Positions 1-12,266 of a stretch of 64,000 nt of DNA are shown here, piece by piece. This stretch comes from Nymphaea colorata (lineage: Eukaryota; Streptophyta; Magnoliopsida; Nymphaeales; Nymphaeaceae). Numbering within the stretch: position 1 is the first letter of the stretch; every line of letters starts with the position of its first letter. Location: assembly GCF_008831285.2 (NCBI RefSeq), contig NC_045148.1:744001-808000 (forward strand). Reading direction: 5' to 3'. The notes under the pieces were generated by a model. It was not told the origin of the DNA. It was given only the letters and a program-made list of their open reading frames with translations, and made no database searches. Both the position numbers and the translations under genes were made by a program.

Positions 1-1337
1 GTCACTACTGAAGGCATACAATATCAGGTAATTATTTTTCGTCCTCATAAATATAATGTTTTAATAATTTGCATATATGTTTGCATATACATATAAGACA
101 TTTAATTGTAAATATCGGCCTTTTTATCTTTATACTAGGAGCTCCACAAGAAGCATATCAGCCAAGTTAGTTATACGCTCCCTAACGATTAAACACTTCG
201 TACCTAAGTGGAAATTTGATCAAAAAATAAGATACTCTCCTCCTTTCTGTGATACCTTTCTCCCTTTTGCTCTCAGTTACTTCATTTGAAGAAGTCGCCA
301 GGATCTCCCGTTCGTGTTCATTCACTTCCATTCTAAGAAGTCTATAACGATGCGTCCATCGTTATCAAGGTTTCTTCTCTTTTTTGTTCTATTCGTGACA
401 TGCAATTGCTTAATTTAGAATAAAAATAGAAACAAAATGCTTATCTAAAAAATGGTAATTGGATTTAGATGTGAATCCGACGATCCTAAGTTGATAAAAA
501 AAACTGAAAAACCGAAGAAGAGAAGAACAAACACACACACACATAAACACAAAAATAAACATTTACGTGTTTCAGTGCATCAGACTCTGTATTTCGACGT
601 TCATTGAACGACCGTTTTGTGTTCTTCCCCCTCCTTATTTGTGTAAATAAGAACTTGTTTTATCTATATTGCAGGCGAATCAAGGTAGAAGGTAAGACCC
701 TTGTTGATATGCTTTTAGAACACTCAAAAAATAAGGAACCCTTTGACATTTTTTTAAAGAATATGCGATGATTTTCCTTTATTTTTGCTTTTTATAGTTA
801 TGATATGTTTACTTTTTATTTCAATAACATGGATTATATGTCATATCCTTTCTGTGCAGATGTCTAGAGTTCTTTGATGCATTGTAAATGTTGGACGACT
901 GTTTGGATTCAGTTTTCTTTTTTGCTACACAACTTCCGAGTCAATACTTTGATAAATAATATATACGTACACGTTGGTGTGTTAAAGTGTGAGGATTCTT
1001 ACGAATTGTTCGAATCTTATTTTCTTATAAAGGGGGGATGAAGCTTATTTATACCCTCATCCATTTTGCCCCATATTATATGAATGTCGGCAAGCACCAT
1101 AACCAACAACATCATTCATTCAAGTATGTATGTGAGTTGAAAGAATTACAAATTTACAATGCAGTGGCTTCATACTTGAGTGGATCTTATTACAAGAGAA
1201 ATGACAACTGTATTCACATTTGTCCTCAGTCGCTACCCCTGTCTTAAAGAATTTTGATGCCAAACCAAGTCACCAACTCACCAACTCAACTCAGCGGACT
1301 CCAATAACCGACGTGTTAGTAAGGCGAAGTTAGTTAT

Positions 1338-1575
1338 ATGCTGGCAGCTCGATCAAAAATCAAGAAACTCTGGTCCTTCCCACGCTACGTTTCTTTCTTT
1401 CGTGAGCTTGATCAAAAACCAAGAAACTCTCGTCCTTTCCGGGATACGTTTCTCCCTTTCGTGAGCTTGATCAAAAATCAAGAAATTCTCATCCTTCCAG
1501 GGCTACGTTTCTCCCTTTTGTGAGCTCAATCAAAAATCAAGAAACTCTCGTCCTTCCTTTCGTTCACTTTCACTC
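1338..1575. repeat. 62-bp subrepeats, first block
   Basis: About four head-to-tail copies of a unit of roughly 62 bp are built around GATCAAAAATCAAGAAACTC, then a CGTCCTT run, then TACGTTTCTCCCTTTCGTGA. Copies differ by a few bases each. The unit length is not a multiple of three, and the open frame across it is a by-product of the repeat. Confidence 0.8.
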
Positions 1576-2179
1576 GAAGTCTTTCATGGTTTCATGTTCG
1601 CTCCCTGCTTCATTCTAAGAAGTCTCAAGCATGCGTCCAATAGTTCTCAGATGTTTACTTTTTATTTCAATAACATGGATTCTATGTTAAATCCTTTATG
1701 TGCAGATGTCCAAAGTTCTCTGATGCATTGTACATATTGGACAATTGTATGGATTTAGTGTTCTTTTTTGCTGCACAAATTTCGAGTCAATACTTTGATA
1801 AATAATATATACGTACACGTCGGTGTGTTAAAGTGTGAGGTTTCTTACCAATTGCTTGAATCTTGTTTTCTTATAAAGGGGGATGGGGCTCACTTACACC
1901 CCCATCCATTTTGCCCCATATTATATGAATGCCGGCAAGCACCATGACCAACAACATCATTCATTTAAGTATGTACGTGAGTTGAAAGAATTACAAATTT
2001 ACAATATAGTGGCTTCATAATTGAGTGGATCTTATTAGAGGAGAAATGACAGCTGTATTCACATTTGTCCTCAGCCGCTGTGCCCACCTTAAAGAATTTT
2101 GATACCAAACTGAGTCGCCAACTCAACTCAACGGACTCCAATAGCCGACGTGTTAGTAAGACAAAGTTAGTTTTGCACT

Positions 2180-2415
2180 AGCAGCTTAATCAAAAATCAA
2201 GAAACTCTCGTCCTTTCTGTGCTATGTTTCTTTCTTTCGTGAGCTTGATCAAAAACCAAGAAACTCTCATCCTTTTTGGGCTACGTTTCTCCCTTTCGTG
2301 AGCTCGATCAAAAATTAAGAAATTCTCGTCCTTCTAGGGCTATGTTTCTCCCTTTCGTGAGCTCAATCAAAAATCAAGAAACTCTCATCCTTCCTTTCGT
2401 TCACTTTCACTTGAA
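2180..2415. repeat. 62-bp subrepeats, second block
   Basis: This is the same roughly 62-bp unit as at 1338-1575, again in about four copies, in the next 840-bp unit of the array. The number of subrepeats has stayed the same in both large units. Confidence 0.8.
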
Positions 2416-3596
2416 ATCTTCCACGGTCTGCCGTTCACTCCCTGCTTCCATTCTAATAAGTCCCAAGCATGCGTCCAATAGTTCTTAAATGTTTACTTTT
2501 TATTTCAATAACATGGATTCTATGTCAAATCCTTTCTGTGCAAATGTCTAAAGTTCTCTGATGCATTGTACTTATTGGACGATTGTCTGTATTCGGTGTT
2601 CTATTTTGCTGCACAACCTCTGAGTCAATACTTTGATGAATAATATATACATACATGTCGAAGATTATTTCTCCAACTATTCGTTTTCTATTGCCTACTA
2701 CTTAGGCTTTCAAGATAATTTCACGAAAGTTTATGTTTTTTTCTTTTTTGTAGATAATACTTTTTAGTGACATTATTGTACTCTTCTAGAATTTTGGACA
2801 AAGATATACCTTATTTACCTATTGGTCATTTCTGAAATATGTCTTTTTATTTTTTGTTTAGGTTGAATCATGAATGTCAGACATATGTTTGTGAAACTAA
2901 TAATTTAAAAAAGATCTTTATCACTATTGAATGCATACAATATCAGGTAATTATTTTTTGTCCTCATGAATATAAAGTTTTAATAATTGACACATACGTT
3001 TACATATACGTGTCAGATATCAGCCTTTTTATCCTTACAATGGGAGCTCCACAAGAAGCGTTTCGACTAAGTTAGTTATATGCACCCTAATGATTAAACG
3101 CTCTGTACCCAAGTAGAAGTTTGATAAAAAAATAAGACACTCTCTTCCTTCCCGTGCTACCGTTTTTCCTTTTGCTCTCAGTTCATTCACTCGAAGAAGT
3201 CTTTGAGGGTCTCCCATTTGTGCTCATTCACTTCCATTCCAAAAAGCCTCAAGTGATACGTTCATCGAGATCCAGGTTTCTTTTCTATACTGTTTTTTTC
3301 GTGACATATAATTGCTTAACTTAGAATAAAAACAAAAACAAAATGTTTATCTAAAGAACGATAATTGGATTTAGATGTGAATCATGTGATCCTAAGTTGA
3401 TAAAAAAGAACTGAGAAACCGAAGAAGAAGAGAAGAACAAACACACAGGCACACACAAACATAGAAAAATAATATTTACTGCTTAAGTGCATCAAACTCT
3501 GTTTTTCTATGTCATTCAATGACCGTGCTGAACGAAAGACATATGTTTGTGAAACTAATAATTTGAAAAAGATCTTTATCACTATTAAAAACATAC

Positions 3597-3682
3597 AATA
3601 TAGTGAAGACAAAAATAGATTTGCATCTTCCCTACTAACAATATAGCGAAGACAAAAATAGATTTGCATCTTCCCTACTACT
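3597..3682. repeat. 42-bp tandem duplication
   Basis: Two almost identical 42-bp copies lie side by side. Each contains GAAGACAAAAATAGATTTGC followed by ATCTTCCCTACTA. The near identity suggests a recent local duplication at the edge of the repeat region. Confidence 0.8.
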
Positions 3683-3804
3683 CAAGCTTATAACTTATCC
3701 GTTAAACAATAAAAAAAAATACATATTAATTAAATATATAATTTTATAAAAATATAGTTAATTAAATTGCATGGACTGGATCCTTTTCCCATTCAGTTGG
3801 AGAC

Positions 3805-3958
3805 GCGCCAAAACCGAGCCGCGCGGGCCGAATTGGTCGACCAGGCTAAGTCCGAACTAGGCTGGGCCGGGCCGGACGACTCAGCGGGGAGACGTGCGGG
3901 CTGCGGCAAGTGACCGAAATGTGGACTCCCGCCTTTTCTTTCGTTGCTTGGCGCGAAA
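3805..3958 (+). promoter_or_regulatory. Two E2F-type sites upstream of the CDT2-like gene
   Basis: GCGCCAAAA at 3805-3813 is the reverse complement of TTTTGGCGC. TTGGCGCGAAA at 3948-3958 reads TTTCGCGCCAA on the other strand. Both match the E2F consensus (TTTSSCGC type). They lie about 300 and 150 bp before the chosen ATG at 4110. E2F/DP control would fit a replication-linked gene expressed around S phase. The sites are seen in the sequence; their use is inferred. Confidence 0.55.
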
Positions 3959-4109
3959 GGCAATTTGAGTTTTTGAAGATAACAAAGAAAGTTCGCGTTT
4001 TCGCTCCATTTTCTGTCTCCCACTTTTTGTTTCTTCTCCTCGTTAATGCAGAGGAATCCAACGCTCACAATCGTCGCCTGGAGAGAGACACACACGTTGA
4101 GAGAGTGGG

Positions 4110-4219
4110 ATGGCGTGGTCGAACCGTTATTGCTGTTCTTCTTCCCGTTCCCTTCACAGCGAGATCAGGAGCAGAGAGATCAATGGTTTCAGAGGTGCAC
4201 CCACGTCGTCTTTTCATTT

Positions 4220-4259
<40 letters not shown>

Positions 4260-7200
4260 TTTAAACGCGTGTTGATGGTTTTTCCTCTAGTGCGAAATTG
4301 AACTGCCGTAGTTTGTTTCTGCTTACTCATCTCGTCTGTCTCTTTGCGTTTAGTCGATCTCTGCGTTTGGTTTGAAGAATCTGATCAGTGTTGTGACCGT
4401 TCTCCCTCTCAAACTTTTACTCATTTATCTGCATCTGTTTCTGTTTCGATGCGTGTTTGAAATAGGTTGCACAATGTCGTATCGATTGCTTGCATGCGTT
4501 AGTGATTTCTCTGTTGCCATGTTATAGTGCGGAAGAGGCCGTATGTGCAGGGGGGAGAATCGGATTCTGGTGGCAGAGGTGCAGGGATATTGGCAATCGA
4601 CCACGACGATGCGCCCAGTCCGCCCCTAGCCCTTTCCTTTGGCAAGGTATCAATCCCTTAAATTTTCTGTGCTATCAGATTTCCCTATCGTTCATCCATT
4701 TGGAAGGTCCAAAAGTTTTTCAGGATTTCATATCGTGGGGATGACCACCACCACAATTTGTGATATAACCCCCCCCCCCCTTATTGGTTTCAGACTCTGA
4801 GAAGTGGGCACCTCCTTGCTGTGGCTGATGAAGATGGATTCATCGCTTTGTATGATACTCGGCGTCCGCTTCCTTCATCCCGCTTTCCCAGTGAACAACC
4901 AGGTCCGGCTTACAATTTTTTTCTTTTTTTTTTTGGTTGCTCTTTCTTGGTTTGGTAGGAATTGGTCATACAGACAATCGAAGTCGAGAATGCTAAAAAT
5001 CCATGGATATGCTTTGCCGTCATGCCCCAGCTGTAGGGAATCACAAGAAAGCATGTAAGCTAGTAGTAAGGTCTTGGGGGAGGTGGTCGATTTGTACTAA
5101 GAGGAATAAGACGCTCCAAATGATGCAAATATGGTATCTGGTCTGTAGAATTTAAGGCTATAGTACGGAGAAAAATGAGAGGAAAGAAATATGCAAAGGG
5201 AAAGATGGAGCCTGCTGCTATTTCTGCTAGCTTTTTAGAAAGCAGTGAAGTTGCAAATATTTTGCTGACAATGACTACTTATCCCGATGGTGTTTACTGT
5301 TAAATGTAGTATTGTGGATAGATTTGCAGCGCTAAATCCATAGCGCACCACAAGCATTAGAATAGTGCTCGCGCACATCGGCAAGTGTTGAGAGATCTTC
5401 TCTTTGCCTGTAGGGCCCTGTTATTGAGGAGTGCACCAAATTACGATTCTAAATGAGAAGTTACTCCTAAAATCCGACAGGGGGAGTTCACATTTTGATT
5501 TCTCTCTTGGGTTAATTGCAGTTGAAGCAAAGGTGTCCGAGTGGTTGGCTCATTCTAGTGCTGTTTTCAATACTTGCTGGGCAAAGGTAAGCATGCATCT
5601 TATAGTTATGATCAGTTGTCTGATGGCAAGTGTTCGTTTCGAACCATGGCCAAGTCGAATAAATTTATTTTCGTGTGCTTGCTTGCCACTAGTTTGAGGA
5701 TCTTTGGGCTTAGCTATAATTGATAGTTTGCTCAGTGATTTATTGTGTACCAAAAACATCATGCAGGAGGATTCTGTGCTCATGACAGCTTCAGGAGATC
5801 AAACGGTATGGCCAATTATTTTGGCAAATTATTGTTTACGAAAAATATGTCCAGTTATTATTCCCTCTGAAAATCAAAAAGTCTTAAAGCCACGTTTGTT
5901 TACTGGTACTAGGTTTTGGATCAACAATTGATGAGTTATCTTCTGTAGCTGAAATTGTTTCTCTTTTTGTCAGATAAGGGCATGGAATGTGGAGACAACG
6001 CAACTTCTTGATGTAATGTGGGGCCATTCGGGCAGTATAAAGACGCTGTGCTCGCACCCACTGAATCCTGGTAGGACCTTTATATCTATCCTCTTTGTTT
6101 GTAAATCTGACTGTTACGTTGATAGGCAGTCTAATTCTAAAATTGATTGATTCATGCAGACCTTCTGGTATCTGGTTCAAGAGATGGATGCGTTGTGCTT
6201 TGGGACAGACGTTGTAACTCAATTTCGAGAAAAGTCCTCGGCAAACCCTGTTTGCTGTAAATTTCCATATCAACACATTTAGCGTTCATCTTCTTAGTGA
6301 TGATATTCCGCACATCTAAAACGTGTATCCCCCTTTTCAGGCCAATTGCCGTGATCCACAATGCGCATCCTCCTAAAGACTACCATACAAGGTATGGGAA
6401 GCATTTTCCTTTTTTTTTTTTCAGTTGCTCTCCGTGTGCGGTCGTCTTTTAGTTTTGCAATGGCATCGATAAGCTTACCATCACAATTGTGTCTGCTTTA
6501 GGCCAACTGTCATGTTCAATAATCCAAATACTTGCACCACAAGAAAATCTAGCAAGCAAGCCAAGGTACGAACGGTGTAGTCAGTGTCATGTCTCTCCTT
6601 TAAGTATATTAGTGATCCTGAATGAAGAGGCTTCTTTTTTGTTTCTCCAGACAGTATCCAAAAGCATAACGTCGGTTCTTTATCTTAAAGATGGATTATC
6701 AATCGCTAGCGGAGGGGCTGTGGACAGGCAAGATTACTTCATCTATTATAAAGCATCGAATTTACTTGAAATGAAGCTGTTCTTGCTCTCGAGTTCTATT
6801 TGAAACTTCTGTAAAGCTTTATATGAAATATCGCAATACCCAGCTCTAACTTATTTTCCCCTCCTCCCGTCTTCCTTCAGTGTCATAAAATTCTGGGATT
6901 CTCGTAATCTGAAGACCAACACAGCTCAAGCTCAACCCCATATCGAGACATATAGCGTAAAGGTCAGCCTCAAACTTGCAATTCTGGTTGTGTTGTTTCA
7001 TGTTTGTGAATTGCGACAAGCTAGGTTACCTATCTCTGCCTGAAGTGAGCCATTGGAATTAGATGGTTGCCTACGAGGACTTCCAAGCATGGAGGCCAAT
7101 TAGGCTATACAATTTAGCGCACTTGGTTAGCCACTTGAATTCATGTTATAGTGGCCTACATTCTCAGTGTGCTATCTCATGACTGAGCATGTTTTCCTGC

Positions 7201-8676
7201 CTGCAAGACCTCATTCTTTTCATGTACAAAGCCATATATATGAATGTTTGAGACAAGTTGGACGTCTTTTTTTTATTCATAGCTTGACAAGTTTGAATTT
7301 CCTTTTCTGCTTTCAGAAGAAAAGAGCGCATGGAGTTACGTGCTTGTCTCAAGTCCTAGATGGCAGCTCTCTTGCGGCTTCCTGCATGGATAGTAGGTAG
7401 GAGCCTTGTCTCGGTTTTTATGCTCCCATTCGAGTAATTGCAAATCCCAGCACACATACAAGAGAGTAATCGGCTGATGTCACCGTTGCAAGAAGAGCTT
7501 TCTTTGCTCCTCTGTTCAGCTTTACGTATTTGGTTCCCCCAATGTTATTTCTCAAGTTTTGCTGATATGGCATCTGTACTTTTGTGAAATATCAAATTTT
7601 CCTACACCCGCTAATCGTTCTTGTTCACTGCAACAGGATTTACTTGTACAATGTGGTTCAACCAGATAAAGGACCAGTAAAAACTTTTTCAGGCCACCTG
7701 ATAGAGTCGTTCTATGTAAAGGTACATTTAGGATGTTGTCATCCACGAATAGCATATGTAATATATTTCTTTTCTAAATTCTTCATTCTCAGCATTTCAT
7801 CGTGCAACTGCAGTCTGCTATAAGTCATGACGGTGCTCACTTGCTCAGCGGTTCCACAGATGGTCATGCCTATGTGTGGCAGGTAGGCTTGCTTCTGCTT
7901 ACGTTTTTAAAGTAGTGACTTTGCTAGCAGGCGCTGCCGGGGTGCTATATCAACTCCCTATGTTCCTGGATCGTGTTAGCAAGCATAATTTGCTTGGAGT
8001 TTTTTCTTGGCATTTTGGCAACTGGCAGTGATGCTGAAGGATACTCTTTGATAAATCTTTTAATACGCTAAGTTTTACTGTTATAACTTAATATACACGA
8101 CAAGCATCTCTTGAATACTACTTGGATAATCACATCTAAAATAATTTCAGGTGGATGAGCCTGAGGCTGCACCTGTGATGCTGGAAGGCCACGAAGCAGA
8201 AGTCACGGCTGTAGATTGGTACATGCTTCACCATGTCCGTTGAAAATGCCCCGTTGATAGACGTCTTCTAAATCTCGATTTACACATATGTGCAGGTGTC
8301 CCTCGGAGATTGGGAAAATTGCTACTGCTGCTGATGATTACACGGTATGTGCTCAAGCATGCACCTGAAGTTATGGTTGGTCGGTCCTTTGCTGGCGAAG
8401 GATTGTTTACCAGTCGATCGTGTCAACAGGCACAAACCTGGAACCACTTGGCCTAAGACTAATGTTAGTTTTCATTGACAGGTTCGAATCTGGAGGAGTA
8501 AGACTGGCAGTTATTTGAATCATAACTCGGCTTCTGTCACTCGAACAGATGCTACATGTTCTAGCCTTGAATATGGACAACTGTGTGGTGATGTCCCCTC
8601 AAATGAGCAAACAGAATCACCGCAAACTTCACCTGCCCATTTCTCTCCACCTGACTCTACCAACCTTCAGGCGTAA
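4110..8676 (+). CDS. CDT2: CDT2/DTL-like WD40 substrate receptor of CRL4 ubiquitin ligase
   Basis: The family recognises PCNA-bound substrates such as CDT1 and recruits them to CUL4-DDB1 for ubiquitination in the nucleus, preventing re-replication. I assemble 17 exons in frame: 4110-4194, 4528-4646, 4794-4902, 5522-5586, 5767-5805, 5974-6070, 6160-6256, 6341-6391, 6502-6565, 6651-6727, 6881-6962, 7317-7396, 7637-7721, 7814-7882, 8151-8218, 8296-8344, 8482-8676, for 476 residues. WD40 blades are clear ([52 protein letters not shown]). Two DDB1-binding WDxR motifs are present: LWDRR (exon 7) and FWDSR (exon 11). The start at 4110 gives the first exon a clean phase into exon 2. The exon 10 donor is GC (CAG then GCAAGA). 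The 3' end is uncertain: a PIP-like tail lies out of frame just past the stop. The identification is firm; the C-terminus is not. Confidence 0.9.
4220..4254. repeat. (CT)n microsatellite in first intron
   Basis: About 17 CT dinucleotides lie 25 bp after the first donor of the CDT2-like gene. This tract accounts for the SLSLSL-type open frames over the intron. Confidence 0.95.
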
Positions 8677-8839
8677 ACTCCAGAAGCAACAGTAAAGATG
8701 AGCTCTTTTCAATCTTTTATGGAAGAGACGGTTGCAGAAGACCTCAGAAGACAATATGACGAGCCCGTCCTCTGTTTTGAACCCACCTTCCTCCTTGAAA
8801 AGGAGGACCATTAGAGATTATTTTGTTGCCGCTTCCTGA
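8673..8839 (+). other. Possible alternative last exon of CDT2 with PIP-like tail
   Basis: After the TAA at 8674-8676, a different frame encodes a tail with SLKRRTIRDYF and ends with TGA at 8837-8839. The TIRDYF core resembles a degenerate PCNA-interacting (PIP) motif, which is known at the C-terminus of CDT2 proteins. It could be joined in frame if GTAAAC at 8673 were used as a donor and an AG at 8726-8727 as acceptor, but that intron would be only 55 nt with a weak acceptor. Otherwise a stop and a frameshift have cut off the tail. I cannot decide which. Confidence 0.45.
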
Positions 8840-8884
8840 AAATTGGGCCATTCGTCCAGTTTCAGAGGAAAGTGGCTCACCTAA

Positions 8885-9133
8885 AGCGTTCTTTTGCAGG
8901 ATACAACTTGACAAGTTTTCTATTCAGTCTTCACCAGTAAAAGGTGATGGATGTTCCAACCAGAGGATAAGCTCCTTGGTGCCAGAGGGTGAAAAAGTGT
9001 TCACCTTTGCTGCCGCAAGCATTCCTTTACAGGCTACAACTCGACAATTTTCTGTTCAGTCTTCACGAGGAAAAGGTGATGGTTATGTTCCAAGCGGAGG
9101 ATAACCTCCTTGGTGCCAGAGGGTGAAGAAAAG
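8885..9133. repeat. 133-bp tandem duplication downstream of CDT2
   Basis: Copies at 8885-8997 and 9018-9133 share AGGTGATGG, GAGGATAA, and CTCCTTGGTGCCAGAGGGTG in the same order, with a few percent to perhaps 15 percent difference. They probably lie in the 3' UTR or flank of the WD40 gene. The open frames over them do not resemble a known protein. Confidence 0.75.
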
Positions 9134-9367
9134 GGTATATGCGCATGCAAGCGCAAAATTCTCACGTGCTGTGGCTGTAGATGCAGGAAGGCATGTCAAA
9201 TACTGAGGGAGATATTGAACAAGAGTAGAGTACTCAAACTATCACAATGCTCTAAGAGAGCGTCAGCTCTCTCTTTCATACACGCGTACATGCTATAACT
9301 GTGAGAATAAATTTATACAAGTAAATATTTTATAAACAACTATTTGTTTACCGGAGTCACTTGAAAA

Positions 9368-9617
9368 TAAGGGTGGGTGTCGGGCCGGGCCGCCGGTGGG
9401 CCGGCCCGGCCCGGTTGGGCTCAGGCTTGGGCCAGCATTTTACGGGCCCCATATGCCAGTCCTGAGCCCGTTTAAGTGTAAAATATATATATATATATAT
9501 TAATTTTTTTATTTTAATAATATATATTTATTATTAACAAATATATTTTATATTTAAAAATGTATTTTATGATTAAAAATTATTTTTTATTTTTAAACGG
9601 GCCGGGTGCCCACCCTT
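9368..9617. mobile_element. GC-ended MITE (TAAGGGTGGG type)
   Basis: The element starts AAGGGTGGGTGTCGGGCCGG and ends in the inverse, GGGCCGGGTGCCCACCCTT, around an AT-rich centre with an (AT)n run. Flanks CTTGAAAA (9360-9367) and CTTGGAAA (9618-9625) look like an 8-bp target duplication with one mismatch, which fits the hAT superfamily. The exact ends are uncertain by one or two bases. Confidence 0.65.
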
Positions 9618-9625
9618 CTTGGAAA

Positions 9626-11460
9626 GCACTTGTCTTTATAGTTCACCTTAGTGGTTGATGGCCTTCTCTGTTGGCCGTACTTTCTGTATCCACCTGGAGA
9701 AGCTTTTCTTGATGCTATTTTCCGGCTTTGTGACCATATTACTTAAATCAGCAATTGTTTTCAGATGAATGCAAAAATAAATTTTTTCATGAATGCTTTG
9801 GCGTTATGTATAAGCCAACATTTTATGATTCAAAGTTGGAATAGAAAGTTTTATGATTCAGCATGCCTTACGATTCCACTTTACAGATGGAAGTCTCATG
9901 GAACATTTATATGCTAAGCTTGTATGGATAACCATGTTCTGCAGCAGAAGCTTGAAAAAGTGAGTAGTTTTTTGAATCTCTACCAGTTTGGAATCGCGTA
10001 ATTGTTGCTTGAAGGGTATCACCCGCCACGTATCTCCGGTCATTCAGGTCTAAAGCTAATATACCGGATGTAGTGCTTGCATTACAGCCTTCTAACATAG
10101 TACACAAAGCAGAAATGCACCTGCTATGCCGCTTGTGTTAGTGGAGATTTTTAGCTTGGAGGAAATCCTTGAACAGCAGAAACATATCTCATGGTGATTT
10201 TACCTTTTTGTGTGTCTAACATAAGTGAAAGCTTCAAACTTTCGCGACTAGTGCATGTATTGAATTTAAGTAAATTGTTTGAGGTCAATGTATGGTCTGA
10301 GGAAGGTTCAAGAGGGAATCAATCGGTTAACAAAGATTAGGGACGAAGAGGATCATTTCATAAGTAATAGGTGCAGCATTCTTCAAACAAGTCACAAATG
10401 CATTTTTTGTAATGCTACATGAAAATAGGATCGCCAATTCCTCTGCTTGAACAAGATCCTCTTCCAACACATAATCGAGAAAAAGAGTACGAAATATACT
10501 CAAAGACTACCAGCTGAATGAACATATACATTTGAAAAATTATCCACCTAAAACAGGGAAATCGACGCAGCTAAAACTTGTAAAGGAGATAATTGTAAAA
10601 ATCAATGACTCTTTAGGTACCTAGAAATTCAAAATATATAAGTTAGCAACATAGAAGTATAATTTGGCGACACAAAATTTCATCAACAAAGGCAACTCTA
10701 AATTAATGTCCTACAACTTTGTAAAATTCATGAAGTGCTAGACAAATTTTCTTAGCAAAAAAGTAATGACAAGGGCAAGTTATCAAACTCAAATGAATTT
10801 ACCACATCATGACTTATGAAAAACTTCAGATTCTTGAAGAATGTTCTACACCAATCCTCATCCGTGGTTTCCTTTGTGGGATGTGATAAGGATCCATGTG
10901 CACAACTAGGAGCGGTTGCCTTTCTTGCAATAGAGACACACTTTAATGTTGCATTTCTATCTCTCGCGCACGCCATGTCTAGCACCGGACACAAGTGGTC
11001 ATCTCTCTTTGTCCATGGCCACCCTCTCGTTCTCTCTTGCCATGACTGGCTGACTCTCTCTTGCTCTATGTGTGTGGAGATAGCCAGTGGGGGTGCGTGC
11101 GTGTCGTTCTTGCACTAGAATTAAGAGCTCATGCTACACTTCTTCATATGCTTTTAATTATTCTTGTTCTCAATTTGTCATCATTTGGATACTGGACGTG
11201 TACTCTGGGTCCTCTCATTGTTGCAAGTTTGGTTTTTTTTCCTTTTGTTTTCGGAGTCGTCTGATATTTCTGCCAAACCTTCGTTTATTATATGTCTTGG
11301 CATTGGTGTCCTTCCTTTGTGACTTCACATTCAATAGATTCTTTACGAGCGGTTTGATGGCATAGAAATGTAGAATTGGAAATAAATTTCTGGAAATAAA
11401 TTTTTTGAAAAAAATGAATGAGAAAAATCTTTCCGATTTCAATTTTGGTGTGTGTGATGA
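9626..11460. other. Spacer without recognised genes
   Basis: This is AT-rich sequence with scattered short open frames on both strands. The longest pair (10752-10994 minus, 10816-11118 plus) overlap each other and match no family I recognise. Direct short repeats of the GAAATAAATTTCTGGAAATA kind begin at about 11370. I see no splice-linked coding series here. Confidence 0.6.
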
Positions 11461-12266
11461 CTGAGAAATATATTTTCAAAAATATATTTCTGAGTTTGAT
11501 GGTATAGAAATATATTTCTAGATTTCTAGAAAATTAATTCTTAGTTTGATAATAAGGAAACATTTTTCCAGATTTACAACAATTAGATAAATAACCACAC
11601 CAAATAGATAAATAACCCTCAATGGATTCTGATCCCAATGATGGAGATGAAGATGACGGTGAGGAAGAAGAATTTGCATGTGGCACTACAACAAATGGAG
11701 ATAAAACAAGTTAAAACATAGATGAATATATTCACCATAGAAATAAGAAACAGCTTCAGCTGAATAAATAGGAGCATCTTCGGTAGCTCACACGCACAAC
11801 AACTAATACCTCTTGATGAAAAGCTTGTGAAATTGCACAAAGAACAAGAGTTACAATTATGTAACAACTAACTAAACTCAGGAAATTGGAAGCTACCTTT
11901 TCATTATGTTCACATGATGACAAATTCTCTCAATTCAACAACAAATTAATATTGACAATAAGCAAACTACATAGCCATTAGTCAGCTAACTCAGGACTGC
12001 TACAAATTTGTCAGAAATTGTCTCAATACAATGTTACGGGCGAACAGAGGAAGACAATCTATTTTTCTAGAACACTTGTTAACCTAAAATGCTGATAACT
12101 TTTAAACACCAACTAGAACAAAAAAAATCAAGTTAAAAGCTTAGCATTTAGCAACAGTACCAGACACTTGTATACAGACAAAAAACACAGAAAAATAAAA
12201 TTCTATGCGTTTACAGTATATACACAAATTCAAGCCTTGATCTCATACATACAACTGCAACAAGGT

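Larger units (their letters stand above)
806..2660. repeat. Tandem array, about 840-bp period
   Basis: The landmark TGTTTACTTTTTATTTCAAT occurs at 806, 1652 and 2490, giving spacings of 846 and 838 bp. Everything after each landmark matches in order: the ATATATACGTACACGT segment, the GGCAAGCACCATNACCAAC segment, then the 62-bp subrepeats. There are two full units, and a third stops near 2660. Confidence 0.85.
1..3720. repeat. Nested tandem-duplication region without a gene
   Basis: The whole stretch is made of sequence that recurs within itself. Positions 1-640 are repeated, diverged, at about 2921-3560, with the same order of landmarks such as ACAATATCAGGTAATTATTT near 17 and 2937. Between the two copies lies a second array with a period of about 840 bp, which itself contains 62-bp units. 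All open frames here are short and repeat with the array, so I read none as a gene. The region is AT-rich and has a (CA)n run near 530. It ends about 100 bp before the promoter region of the WD40 gene. Its nature (satellite or decayed transposon) is not recognised. Confidence 0.8.

Noticed and set aside
3910-4301. Several overlapping frames with SLSLSLSL ends before CDT2
   Set aside because: They run over the promoter and the (CT)n in intron 1. Only the frame starting at 4110 joins the conserved exons.
10752-11118. Pair of overlapping opposite-strand frames, one with several Cys residues
   Set aside because: No recognised motif, no splice partners, and each explains the other as a shadow.
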